NCBI GenBank assembly: GCA_002729515.1
Contig: PBYF01000010.1
Coordinates: 1-64,000 of the forward strand
Source of the DNA: Deltaproteobacteria bacterium
Lineage (GTDB): Bacteria; Myxococcota_A; UBA9160; SMWR01
Direction of reading: 5' to 3'
Length of the DNA stretch: 64,000 nt
The notes under the pieces are model-generated. The model was not told where the DNA came from. It worked only from the letters and a program-made list of their open reading frames with translations, and did no database searches. Position 1 is the stretch's first letter. Each line of letters begins with the position of its first letter. Of this stretch, positions 43,845-52,065 are shown piece by piece. The position numbers and the translations under genes are program-made.

Positions 43845-44459
43845 ATGAATACGGGTGGACGATTCCGGCGTTCCTTTTTCGCGCGGCCGTGCCTCGCGGT
43901 GGCGCCGGAACTCCTGGGCGCCTACCTGGTGCACCAATTCGACGACGGCACCCTGCTCGCCGGGCGAATCGTCGAGGTCGAGGCCTACCTGGGCGAAGGG
44001 AGCGACCCCGGCTCCCACTGCTACCGGGGAAAGACGCCCCGGAACAGCGCGATGTTCGGACCGCCGGGGCACCTCTACGTCTACCGCAGCTACGGCGTAC
44101 ACGCGTGTGCCAACGCGGTGTGCGAGCCCGAGGGCCGCGGCGCCGCGGTATTGCTGCGCGCCCTCGAACCCGTCGCAGGCAGCGTCCGCATGCACGACGC
44201 CCGCGGCCTGCTCCGGGACGCGCCCCCACGCAACATCGCAAATGGACCCGGGAAGCTCTGCCAGGCCCTCGGCATCACCCTCGACCACTGCGGAACCAGC
44301 CTGCTCGACGGGCCCCTCGCGCTGCGCCGGCGGCGCGCATCGGACCCGGTCCCGCGTGTCGCGCGCAGTCGACGCATCGGACTCAGCCGGGGCCGCGAAC
44401 ACCTCTACCGCTTCTACATCGACGGCAGCCCCTTCGTGAGCCGCGCCCGCCCAGGCTGA
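43845..44459 (+). CDS. mpg: 3-methyladenine (alkyladenine) DNA glycosylase, MPG/AAG type
   Basis: 204 residues, matching the compact bacterial AAG family. It removes alkylated purines from DNA in base excision repair. Visible are LARP-like ARPCLAVAPELLGAYLV, the active-site RIVEVEAYLGEGSDPGSH (with the Glu that activates water), MFGPPGHLYVYRSYGVHACANAV, and GPGKLCQALGI. All match the family in order. ATG 43845 opens the family N-terminus. It is divergent from the acyl-CoA dehydrogenase operon and ends 3 bp before the end of the broken glutathione transferase gene on the opposite strand. Unrelated to the surrounding metabolism. Confidence 0.93.
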   Translation: MNTGGRFRRSFFARPCLAVAPELLGAYLVHQFDDGTLLAGRIVEVEAYLGEGSDPGSHCYRGKTPRNSAMFGPPGHLYVYRSYGVHACANAVCEPEGRGAAVLLRALEPVAGSVRMHDARGLLRDAPPRNIANGPGKLCQALGITLDHCGTSLLDGPLALRRRRASDPVPRVARSRRIGLSRGREHLYRFYIDGSPFVSRARPG

Positions 44460-44462
44460 CGG

Positions 44463-45062
44463 CTACCCGGGAACGGCCATTCCACGCCGCACGGCGGGCC
44501 GCTCGGCGACGCGCTCGAACCAGGCGAGTACGCGTTCACGTCCCATGAGCGGCGGCGCTTTGAGGGCGTGCACGGGAGCGAGCCACGGAAAGTGCATGAT
44601 GTCCCCGATCGAGTACTCACCCGCCAGGAAGGGGCGGCCATCCGCCAGGATCCGGTCGATCACGCCGAGCAACCGGTCCACCTCCTGGCTGAAGATCTGC
44701 ACCATCTCGACGTTCCGCTCGGCTTCCGGCCGGCGCAGCCGAGCACCGAGCCGGCCCAGGTTCGGTCCCCACCCCCCGGTCTGGAAGAAGGCGTACTGGA
44801 TGGCATGGGCCGGGCCGGCCGGCAGCAGCCTGCCGTGCTTGTCCGCAAGGTGTAGGAGAATGGCCCCCGACTCCCAGAGCACGAGGCCATCATCGTCGAT
44901 GATGGGGATCTTCTAGGTGGGATTGAGCCGCAGCATCGCGTCCGTCGGATGCTCCGGGGCCTGGAGATCGACCGTGACTACTTCGTAGGCAAGGGCGAGT
45001 TCCTCGAGGGCGATCGACACCTTCCGGCCGTTGGGGGCAGCAGCTGTGTATAGCTTGAGCAC
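44463..45062 (-). pseudogene. Glutathione S-transferase gene with an in-frame amber codon
   Basis: Read from GTG 45062 (AGGAG upstream), the frame encodes a complete thioredoxin-fold GST N-terminus (LKLYTAAAPNGRKVSIALEE, then EVVTVDLQAPEHPTDAMLRL and NPT), hits TAG at 44915-44913 (codon 50), then continues without any shift into KIPIIDDDGLVLWESGAILL and the helical C-terminal domain ending at 44463. Total about 199 codons, normal for the family. The stop replaces the residue usually found in NP-x-(G/Q)-KIP; one base change from CAG would explain it. Ribosomes reinitiating at Leu/Met in VLWESG would make only the C-terminal part. TAG is an ordinary stop elsewhere here, so read-through is unlikely. 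Confidence 0.85.
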
Positions 45063-45101
45063 TAAAATCTCCTGAGGGGCGCGCTTTCAGACTAACAGAA
45101 G

Positions 45102-45107
45102 TAGACT
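45102..45107 (+). promoter_or_regulatory. -10 box for a leaderless UbiA transcript
   Basis: TAGACT ends 6 bases before the GTG start at 45114, so transcription would begin on or next to the start codon. There is no Shine-Dalgarno in the interval. Confidence 0.4.
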
Positions 45108-45113
45108 TGCTCC

Positions 45114-45971
45114 GTGCTCCGGCTATTGCGCCCGAAACAGTGGACCAAGAATCTCCTGATCTTCGCGGCCCCACTTTTCGCCGAGCGGCTCTTCGACCCC
45201 GCCGATTTCGTCACGGCGTGCCTGGCCTTCGTGGCCTTCTGCCTCGCATCCTCGTCCTGCTACATCGTGAACGACCTGGTGGACGTGGAGCGCGACCGTC
45301 GCCACCCGGAAAAACGCCGCCGGCCGATTGCCTCGGGACGAGTCTCCCGCGGCGCAGCGCGGGTCATGGCCACGGTGTTGACGGCCGGCGCGCTGGTCCT
45401 CGCCTGCTGGATTGATCTCAACTTCGGCATGGCGGTTCTGATCTACATCGCCTTCACCCACTTCTACTCCTTCGCCGGAAAGAACATCGCCGTACTCGAG
45501 ATCGTCCTGGTGGCGGTCGGCTTCGTACTGCGCGCGGTGGGCGGAGCGCTCGCAATCGAGGTGCCCTACTCGGACTGGTTCGTGCTGTGCACGTTCTTCG
45601 TCGCCCTATTCATCGCGGTCTCGAAGCGAACGGCCGAGTACCGCACCGCGGGGGTGCAGAGCGAAACCCGCCCCGTACTGGTCGCCTACGGCGAAGGTGC
45701 ACTGCGCGCCTTTACCATCACCGCGATGGCTGCGGCGGTAATCAGCTACTCGCTGTGGGTCCAGGACCAGCTCGCGGAGACCGGCGATGGGGCGCGCCTG
45801 CTGCTGCTCACGGTGCCCTTCGTGGTCGTCGCAATATTCCGCTACCACCTCCTGGTGGAGCGCGGTGAGGCAGGAGAAAAGCCCGAGGAGACGCTCCTCA
45901 CCGACCGCAGCCTCCAGCTCTCGATCCTCGGCTTCCTGCTCGTCGCCCTGGCCGCCTTCTACGGACGCTGA
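45114..45971 (+). CDS. UbiA-type prenyltransferase, decaprenyl-phosphate phosphoribosyltransferase-like
   Basis: 285 residues with about nine hydrophobic segments. It opens LRLLRPKQWTKNLLIFAAPL and has the Asp-rich motif NDLVDVERDRRHPEKRRRPI at about residue 53, the pattern of the DPPR synthase branch (Rv3806c-like), which joins PRPP to a polyprenyl phosphate to start decaprenyl-phosphoarabinose synthesis. The second Asp-rich loop of ordinary UbiA is replaced by SKRTAEYR. Partner enzymes (DprE1/DprE2) are not in the window, so a polyprenyl-phospho-ribose product is inferred only. GTG start at 45114 with a -10 box immediately upstream. Confidence 0.82.
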   Translation: MLRLLRPKQWTKNLLIFAAPLFAERLFDPADFVTACLAFVAFCLASSSCYIVNDLVDVERDRRHPEKRRRPIASGRVSRGAARVMATVLTAGALVLACWIDLNFGMAVLIYIAFTHFYSFAGKNIAVLEIVLVAVGFVLRAVGGALAIEVPYSDWFVLCTFFVALFIAVSKRTAEYRTAGVQSETRPVLVAYGEGALRAFTITAMAAAVISYSLWVQDQLAETGDGARLLLLTVPFVVVAIFRYHLLVERGEAGEKPEETLLTDRSLQLSILGFLLVALAAFYGR

Positions 45972-45981
45972 GCGGTGGGCC

Positions 45982-46842
45982 TCAGGCGGGGCCGAGCAGC
46001 TCCTCAACCAGGAGATCCGGCTCTTCCATCAGGACCAGATGACCCGCGTCCAGCGCTCGCACGGACCCATTGGACATCGGACGCACAAACTCCTCGAAGT
46101 GCTCGCGCGAAAAGTTTCCGTCATGCGCCCACAACACCACGACGGAGGCACGGAGACGGTGGGCGTGGAGCATCGGATCGACGCTCGACGCGTTCTCGAA
46201 GATGCTGGCCTCGACTTCGGGGGGGCACTTGAGCGTCACACTGCCATCAGCGCGCTCCTCGAGACCCTCGGCCGCGTAGAGATCGAGAGCCCGCTGCGTC
46301 CAGGCGGCGAAAGCCGGGCGCTCGGCCCAGCGCGTTCGCGCCGCCGCACGGCTCTCCCATTCCCAGCGCCGCCGCCGCGCCCCCTCGGCCATCGGGTTCG
46401 CGCCTCCGAAGGTGCTGCGCATTTCCGGATCCGCGGGAAGAACGACCGGATCGACGAGCACGAGGCGCTCGAACAGCCCCGGCCGCGCCGCCTCCGCCAA
46501 CGTCAACGCAGTGCCGCCGAACGAATGCCCTACGCCGAGCGCCAGCGGTCCGTGCGCGTCCGTGAGCTGCGATGCCACCGCCTCGACGTCACGGCCGAAG
46601 GCGTCCCAGCGATAGGCTTCCGGAGGCGGAGGTTTGCCCGAATCTCCGTGACCGCGCGCGTCCATGGCGAAGACCCGAAAGCGTTCCGTCAGTCGTTCGG
46701 CCACCGGCGCCCAGAGCGCGGCGCAAAAGCCCGTCGCGTGGTGCAACAGCGCCGCCGGTCCACACCCGCCGAAATCGAGCACGGCGATTTCCACACCGGG
46801 ATCTCCCCCGCGCAGCCGGATGCGGTGCAACTCGTCGAGCAT
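45982..46842 (-). CDS. Alpha/beta hydrolase
   Basis: 286 residues, full alpha/beta hydrolase. LLHHATGFCAALW is the oxyanion region, RVFAMDARGHGDSGKP a conserved strand-turn, GHSFGG the nucleophile elbow, and a late DAGHLVLMEEPDL holds the catalytic His. The fold and length are typical of epoxide hydrolase, haloperoxidase or ester hydrolase-like proteins; no cap feature allows a choice. ATG 46842 (MLDELHRIRLRGG) is preferred since the longer frame to 46926 would run into the divergent Nudix gene start. It converges with the prenyltransferase, ending 10 bp from it. Confidence 0.83.
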   Translation of the reverse strand: MLDELHRIRLRGGDPGVEIAVLDFGGCGPAALLHHATGFCAALWAPVAERLTERFRVFAMDARGHGDSGKPPPPEAYRWDAFGRDVEAVASQLTDAHGPLALGVGHSFGGTALTLAEAARPGLFERLVLVDPVVLPADPEMRSTFGGANPMAEGARRRRWEWESRAAARTRWAERPAFAAWTQRALDLYAAEGLEERADGSVTLKCPPEVEASIFENASSVDPMLHAHRLRASVVVLWAHDGNFSREHFEEFVRPMSNGSVRALDAGHLVLMEEPDLLVEELLGPA

Positions 46843-46918
46843 CGGGCCGTGATTCTCGCCGCGGCCCGGTCCGGTGTCCACTCGACGGCAGTACAGGCGG
46901 GTTCGGTATCGTGGCGCC

Positions 46919-47551
46919 GTGCCCACCGCCCCCTACCGCTTCGACGCCGCGCTGCGAGATCGAATCGCCGGCCACCTCGAGGGCTTCCCGCGCCGGCCCC
47001 ACCCTCCGGACTCCCTGCGCCCGGCGGCCGTGGCACTCACCTTGGTAACAGATGAGCTGGATCGCGCGTGCTTCCTGCTGACGCGGCGAACCGAAGGTCT
47101 GCGTGCCCACGGCGGACAATGGGCTCTCCCGGGAGGCCGGCTCGACGCGGGTGAGACTTCCAGCGAGGCGGCCCTGCGCGAACTGGACGAAGAACTCGGA
47201 CTGCGGCTCGGACCGGAGAGCCTGCTCGGCGAACTCGACGACTACCCGACGCGCTCGGGCTTCCGGATCACGCCGGTTGTGGCGTGGGCCAGCGGCGACC
47301 AGGCCCTTGCACCGAATCCGCAGGAGGTCGCCGCCGTACACCGCGTCCCGCTCTCCGAACTCGACCGGTCCGACGTGCCGCGCCTGCGACACATCCCCGA
47401 AAGCGAGAGGCCCGTGATCTCGGTGCCGCTGCTCGGCACCCACATCCACGCGCCCACCGCGGCGATCCTCTACCAGTTGCGCGAGGTGGCACTCTGGGGG
47501 CGCGAAGTGCGGGTTGCCGAGTTCGAGCAGCCGGTCTTCGCATGGCGCTGA
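46919..47551 (+). CDS. Nudix hydrolase, CoA-pyrophosphatase-like
   Basis: 210 residues. A perfect Nudix box G-x5-E-x7-REUxEExGU is present at about residues 73-95 (GRLDAGE followed by RELDEELGL), which binds Mg and hydrolyses a nucleoside diphosphate linked to another group. PRRPHPPDSLRPAAVALTL and LLTRRTEGLRAHGGQWALPG before it resemble the NUDT7/8 and NudL branch that cleaves CoA or acyl-CoA; this assignment is tentative. GTG 46919 is preferred to the longer 46874 frame. The next gene begins one base after its stop, so the two are coupled. Confidence 0.85.
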   Translation: MPTAPYRFDAALRDRIAGHLEGFPRRPHPPDSLRPAAVALTLVTDELDRACFLLTRRTEGLRAHGGQWALPGGRLDAGETSSEAALRELDEELGLRLGPESLLGELDDYPTRSGFRITPVVAWASGDQALAPNPQEVAAVHRVPLSELDRSDVPRLRHIPESERPVISVPLLGTHIHAPTAAILYQLREVALWGREVRVAEFEQPVFAWR

Positions 47552-47552
47552 A

Positions 47553-48674
47553 ATGAGGGATACACCCGAAATTCCCCAGGCCTACGAACGCGCGCTCGCA
47601 GGTGTGGGCGCCGCCACGCTCGCGGGCCTTCACGCGCTCGAGACCGGGTTCCGACGCCTCCATCCGCCGCAGGTTCTGGCACTGCGCGAGAAACTGGCGC
47701 CGGTGCAGGAGCAGCTGGTCCGCGATCTCGAGACCTTCCATTCCAGCGCGCCGCCGCCCGAGGAACTCGAAGCTTTCCACGAAGCACTCGCGGCTGCAGC
47801 TGGCACCGCGCTCGGCGCGCTCGAGCGCTTCTGCGAGGACGTGCCCGGCGCCCATCCCGCCGCCGGTGTGCTCGCAAGCATGGAGGGACACGCGCGCGCG
47901 CAGGAACTCCTCTATCCGCTCCGCCTCGCGCTGCCGCCGCTCGGGCGCTATTTCGTCGAGCCGGTCTTCCACGACCGCCTCGAGGAACTCGACCCACCGG
48001 AGCCAGACGGTGCAGGGGTGGGTCTGCACCGGACCAACAAAGACGAAGAGGACACCCGCGGTGGCTTTTCGCTCTACGTGCCCGAGCGTTTCCGCGCCGA
48101 TACGGCCTGGCCCCTGGTAGTGGCGCTCCACGGCGGATACGGAAACGGTCGGAGCTTCCTCTGGACCTGGCTGCGCGAGGCGCGCGGCCGCGGCTTCCTG
48201 CTGCTGGCGCCCACCTCGCGCGGTGGCACCTGGGCATTCCAGCGCTCGGCAGAAGAGGCGACGGCGCTCACGGCAATGCTCGACTTCGTGTGCGAACGCT
48301 GGAACGTCGACCGGGAGCGCGTGCTCCTCACCGGCCTCTCCGACGGCGCGACCTTCAGCCTGCTCGCCGGTCTCGCAGAAGCGGCGCCCTACACCGCGCT
48401 GGCCCCCGTCTCCGGCGTACTCCACCCGGAGAACCTTCGGCTGGGAAACATCGCGCGGGCCCGGGGCCGCCGCATCTACCTGACGCACGGAGCACTCGAC
48501 TGGGTGTTCCCGATCAGTGCAGCGCACAGGACACGGGACACCCTGGCCGAGGCCGGGGCGGATCTCACCTTCCGCGAAATCGCGGATCTCTCCCATACCT
48601 ATCCACGCGAGGAAAACGCCCGCATTCTGCGCTGGTTCGACCCAGGGCTGGCACTCCCCGGCGACGCGGACTGA
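47553..48674 (+). CDS. Serine esterase with phospholipase/carboxylesterase-like domain
   Basis: 373 residues. The first about 150 residues are helical and charged with no recognised domain; the rest is a compact alpha/beta hydrolase: WPLVVALHGGYGNGRSFLW, then a TGLSDGATFSLL nucleophile elbow and a DLSHTYPREE region with the catalytic His. The second part resembles the polyhydroxybutyrate depolymerase or carboxylesterase family. ATG 47553 is chosen because it follows the Nudix stop by 1 base; longer in-frame codons overlap that gene. It converges with the DapF-like gene, leaving only 5 bp. Substrate unknown; the large helical N-terminus is unusual. Confidence 0.75.
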   Translation: MRDTPEIPQAYERALAGVGAATLAGLHALETGFRRLHPPQVLALREKLAPVQEQLVRDLETFHSSAPPPEELEAFHEALAAAAGTALGALERFCEDVPGAHPAAGVLASMEGHARAQELLYPLRLALPPLGRYFVEPVFHDRLEELDPPEPDGAGVGLHRTNKDEEDTRGGFSLYVPERFRADTAWPLVVALHGGYGNGRSFLWTWLREARGRGFLLLAPTSRGGTWAFQRSAEEATALTAMLDFVCERWNVDRERVLLTGLSDGATFSLLAGLAEAAPYTALAPVSGVLHPENLRLGNIARARGRRIYLTHGALDWVFPISAAHRTRDTLAEAGADLTFREIADLSHTYPREENARILRWFDPGLALPGDAD

Positions 48675-48679
48675 GGCGT

Positions 48680-49549
48680 TCAGGCGAGATCGCGAATCAA
48701 GGAGGCAACGAGACGGCCGCGCGCCACTTCGGCAACCGGCCCATCGAGCGTCACCTCGAACCCCGGACCCACCGCCACCCGCAGCAGACCGCCCGGCGCG
48801 CGCACGCGCACGGGACTCTTCAGCAGTCCGCGGCGCACGGCGGCGCAGGCCGCCGCACAGGCCGAGGTTCCCGAAGCCGCCGTTTCCCCGGCGCCGCGTT
48901 CCCAGACCAGGATTTCGAGGGCGCCCGGCCCGGCCACCCGTGCGAGTTGCACGTTCGTGCGCCGGGGAAATACGCGATGACGCTCGAGCGCAGGTCCCAG
49001 TTCCAGAAGATCTTCGCGCCGCCACTTCCGGCGACCCGCGGCGAAAACGACACAATGCGGGTTTCCGACACTCACCCCCGTGAAACGGAGTTTGTGACGG
49101 GCAGCTGTGAGCGGGATATCGACGAGTTCCGTGCGGCGCAGCGTACACGGCAAGGCGCGCGGTGCGAAGCTCGCACTTCCCATTTCGACCGTCGCTCGCG
49201 AGGCTTCACCGCGGCGGTCGAGGTGCAGGGAAATCGCGACCGGCCCGGCGCGGGTCGCCACCCGAAAGCGCGTGCGCCGCGTGCGGCCGGTGGCGAAGAG
49301 GTAGCGGCCAAAGATTCTCAGTCCGTTTCCCGAGCGCTCCGCCTCGCTTCCATCCGGGTTGTAGACGCGCAGGCCGAAGTCCGCTCCCCGTGACGGTGCG
49401 AGCGCCAGCACGCCATCGGCACCCACACCACGGTGACGATCACAGAGCCCACGCACCGCCTTCGGCGTCAACTCGAAGTCGAGCTCTTCGGGATCCACCA
49501 CCAGGTAGTCGTTTCCCAGCCCGTGCCCCTTGAAGAAACCATTTCTCAT
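48680..49549 (-). CDS. DapF-like protein lacking both catalytic cysteines
   Basis: 289 residues with the diaminopimelate epimerase two-domain fold. FFKGHGLGNDYLVVD, YNPDGSEAERSGNGLRIF, VGNPHCVVFA and ERGAGETAASGTSACAA are all in DapF order. In true DapF the two active-site residues are Cys in the E-x-C-GNG and A-C-GT positions; here they are Ser73 and Ser226. Every other part of both motifs is retained. A Cys-to-Ser swap in the enzyme greatly lowers racemase activity, so this may be a different isomerase or a binding protein. No lysine-pathway genes are adjacent. GTG/ATG start at 49549 is the family N-terminus. Confidence 0.85.
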   Translation of the reverse strand: MRNGFFKGHGLGNDYLVVDPEELDFELTPKAVRGLCDRHRGVGADGVLALAPSRGADFGLRVYNPDGSEAERSGNGLRIFGRYLFATGRTRRTRFRVATRAGPVAISLHLDRRGEASRATVEMGSASFAPRALPCTLRRTELVDIPLTAARHKLRFTGVSVGNPHCVVFAAGRRKWRREDLLELGPALERHRVFPRRTNVQLARVAGPGALEILVWERGAGETAASGTSACAAACAAVRRGLLKSPVRVRAPGGLLRVAVGPGFEVTLDGPVAEVARGRLVASLIRDLA

Positions 49550-49749
49550 GACTCAGAGCCGGCGGAGACGCGTCGCAACGCCGTCGAATGCAACGAACAG
49601 AGACCCATTCCCTGCCCGGACGCACGCCCATGCTATCACTACCAGGTGCCGGAACCCTTCGACATCGGCTTCGCAGAAATCCGCAGCGGTGTTCGGACCG
49701 TGCGGGCAATGCTCTCGGATAGTGAATCCGAGGCGTTCCGGATCACCTA

Positions 49750-51174
49750 GTGGCCGAAACTTCCCCGCCCACCCGAGGCGCGCGTTCCGTGTTTCGCAAC
49801 CTGCGCCAGCGCGACCATACGCGCGGCAGCCTGCTCGTGTCTCTCTTTGCGCTGGCGCTTCCCATGATGGCAACCAGTGGTCTCTTCCTGGTCTTCCAGG
49901 TGGCGGACCTCGCCTTCATCTCGCGTCTGGGCGACGCACCGATGGCATCGGTCATCATCGTGAACCAGGTGCTGCGCCAAATCGTGATGATGATGGTGAT
50001 GGGCATGGGTTTTGGAAGCCAGGCGCTCATCGCCCGCGCAATCGGTGAGGGGCGCGTCGACCATGCAGAGCTCCTCGCAGGGCAGGTGGTCCTTCTCGGT
50101 GCGGTCTTCTCCGCACTCGTTGCCATCGTCGGTTTCACCGTTCCGGACTTTCTCTTTTCGCTCGCGGGCGCCAACCCGGATTTTGCCGTCTACGGAGTGC
50201 CCTACCTGAGACTCATCTACGCCTTCACCTTCGGCATGGCGGGCATGCAGCTCTTCGCCGCGATCCTCGGCGGCGCTGGCGACACGACGACGCCCCTTCT
50301 CGTGATCACGCTCCAGGTCACGGTCGCAATCGCAGCGGAATGGGCGCTCATTTTCGGACACCTCGGCGCGCCCGCTCTGGGTGTCCAGGGCGTGGCGCTC
50401 GGAATCGCCGCGGGAAACGTACTCGCCATGATCGTCGGGATGAGTGTGCTGTTTCGCGGGCGGTCTCGTGTCCACCTGCGCCGGCGCCACCTCCGACCCA
50501 ACGGAGCCGCGATCCGTTCGATCCTGAACCTTTCCTGGCCACCCGCCATACAGATGGGAGGCCAGTCCCTGACAGTCGCGATTTTTCTCCGTCTAGCCGA
50601 CGAGTTCGGAGAGAGCGTGCAGACGGCCTACGCCATCGGCCTGCGCCTCGGCATGATCGTTCCAATGGTCTGCTTTCCACTCGCCGGCGCGTGTGCAACG
50701 CTGGTCGGTCAAGCGCTCGGCTCGGGCAACGTGCCGCGAGCCTGGCGGGCTCTGCGCATCGGACTCCAGGTGCATTGCTCCATCATGTGGACCCTCGCCC
50801 TGATACTCTTCTATTTCCGCACCGAGCTGATGGGCCTCTTGAGCAACGACCCGGCGGTGATCGAGATCGGCTCGCAATACGTGCTCTACCTGTCGGGTGC
50901 AGCTTTCTTCTGGGGCTTCTACTTCGTTTTCTTCCGCTCGCTCCAAGGTGCCGGGGACATGCGAGTTCCCATGCTGATCTCCGTCGGCTCGACGCTCCTG
51001 GTCTCACTTCCCCTGGCCTACGTGCTGACGCAGTACACCGACCTGGGCCAACAGGGGCTCTGGATCGCCATCCTCGTGAGCACCGCGGTCACGACGATGG
51101 GCACCGGTGCGCGGATTGCCAGCGGCCGCTGGACGCGGCGCGCCGACACCGTTCTTGGGAAGTCCGAAGCATGA
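49750..51174 (+). CDS. MATE family efflux transporter
   Basis: 474 residues, 12 hydrophobic segments. SLLVSLFALALPMMATSGLF, FVFQVADLAFISRLGDAPMA, GMGFGSQALIARAIGEGR and LRLGMIVPMVCFPLAGACA are the family blocks; the two halves repeat the same topology. It exports organic cations or drugs with sodium or protons. GTG 49750 is the first codon after a 200-bp non-coding spacer; no clear Shine-Dalgarno precedes it. The stop codon overlaps the HAD phosphatase start (ATGA). Natural substrate unknown. Confidence 0.9.
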   Translation: MAETSPPTRGARSVFRNLRQRDHTRGSLLVSLFALALPMMATSGLFLVFQVADLAFISRLGDAPMASVIIVNQVLRQIVMMMVMGMGFGSQALIARAIGEGRVDHAELLAGQVVLLGAVFSALVAIVGFTVPDFLFSLAGANPDFAVYGVPYLRLIYAFTFGMAGMQLFAAILGGAGDTTTPLLVITLQVTVAIAAEWALIFGHLGAPALGVQGVALGIAAGNVLAMIVGMSVLFRGRSRVHLRRRHLRPNGAAIRSILNLSWPPAIQMGGQSLTVAIFLRLADEFGESVQTAYAIGLRLGMIVPMVCFPLAGACATLVGQALGSGNVPRAWRALRIGLQVHCSIMWTLALILFYFRTELMGLLSNDPAVIEIGSQYVLYLSGAAFFWGFYFVFFRSLQGAGDMRVPMLISVGSTLLVSLPLAYVLTQYTDLGQQGLWIAILVSTAVTTMGTGARIASGRWTRRADTVLGKSEA

Positions 51175-52007
51175 GCATACGCCTGCTGGCACTCGATCTC
51201 GACGGCACGCTCCTCGATCCCTACGGAAAACTCCCGGGCACGGCGCGCGCTGCAGTAGCCGACGCGCAACGTGCGGGGCTCGCAGTGATCGTCTGTACCG
51301 GACGCCGCTTCCGGACGGCGTTGCCGCTGCTGCGCGAACTTGAGCTCGAGGGTCCGGCGGTCGTGAACAACGGGGCCGTCGTCAAGGACCTGGCGACCGC
51401 ACGCACGCTGCACCACGCGTACCTGGCGGACGAGGTGTACCCCGAGGCGCTCGAGGTCATGCGTTCGGCCGGGGCGCCGCTCGTCTACGTAGACGAGTAC
51501 GAAGCAGACACGGACATCCTGGTCGAGCGCGGTGGACGCACCCATCCATTCCAGGTGAAGTATCTCGCGGACCACGGTGAGCACTGCCGCTTCGTGGACG
51601 ATCTCGGCGCCCCGCGTCAGCATGACGTGATCATGCTCAGCATGATGGCGGACGAGGCGACGCTCGAGCCGCTGCGCGAACGTGCGGCCCGAACACTCGG
51701 GAACCGCATCGAAACCCACGTGATCTGGAACAAGAACTACGAAGGCCAGATCCTGGAGTTCTTCTCACCCAGCTCGGGCAAGTGGCGCGCGCTCGAGCGA
51801 GTCGCCTCAGACGCGGGTATCGCACCGGAAGAAATCGCAGCCGTGGGTGACGACAGCAACGATGCCTCGATGCTCCGGGGAGCGGGGCTCGGCATCGCCA
51901 TGGGAAATGCCGTCGACGAGGCCAAGCGGGCCGCAGACATCGTCGTGCGGAGCAATGCCGAGGGGGGTGTGGTGGAGGCCATCCGACGCGTGCTGCTCAC
52001 GGCATGA
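51171..52007 (+). CDS. Cof-type HAD phosphatase
   Basis: 278 residues. Motif I ALDLDGTLLD holds the nucleophile Asp9, CTGRRF is motif II, and the C-terminal GDDSNDASML (metal Asp) with EVKK-type loop follow. The cap domain lies between about residues 85 and 190, as in the Cof/IIB subfamily that dephosphorylates sugar phosphates, FMN or related compounds. It starts in the ATGA overlap with the MATE gene, so translation is coupled. The CoA-transferase follows 58 bp later. Substrate unknown. Confidence 0.9.
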   Translation: MSIRLLALDLDGTLLDPYGKLPGTARAAVADAQRAGLAVIVCTGRRFRTALPLLRELELEGPAVVNNGAVVKDLATARTLHHAYLADEVYPEALEVMRSAGAPLVYVDEYEADTDILVERGGRTHPFQVKYLADHGEHCRFVDDLGAPRQHDVIMLSMMADEATLEPLRERAARTLGNRIETHVIWNKNYEGQILEFFSPSSGKWRALERVASDAGIAPEEIAAVGDDSNDASMLRGAGLGIAMGNAVDEAKRAADIVVRSNAEGGVVEAIRRVLLTA

Positions 52008-52065
52008 CCGGGCTCACCCACGCCCAGATCCGGATCTGGACCGACAGCGCCACTGGAGTCTTCCC

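Noticed and set aside
44913-44915. Programmed amber read-through in the GST gene
   Set aside because: TAG ends several ordinary genes here (for example at 14719, 18314, 31687 and 34459), and no pyrrolysine or selenocysteine context is seen. A nonsense mutation or sequencing error is simpler.
49550-49749. Short frames in the 200-bp gap before the MATE gene
   Set aside because: They overlap the DapF-like gene antisense or have no homology-like pattern. I see nothing in this gap apart from possible promoter sequence.
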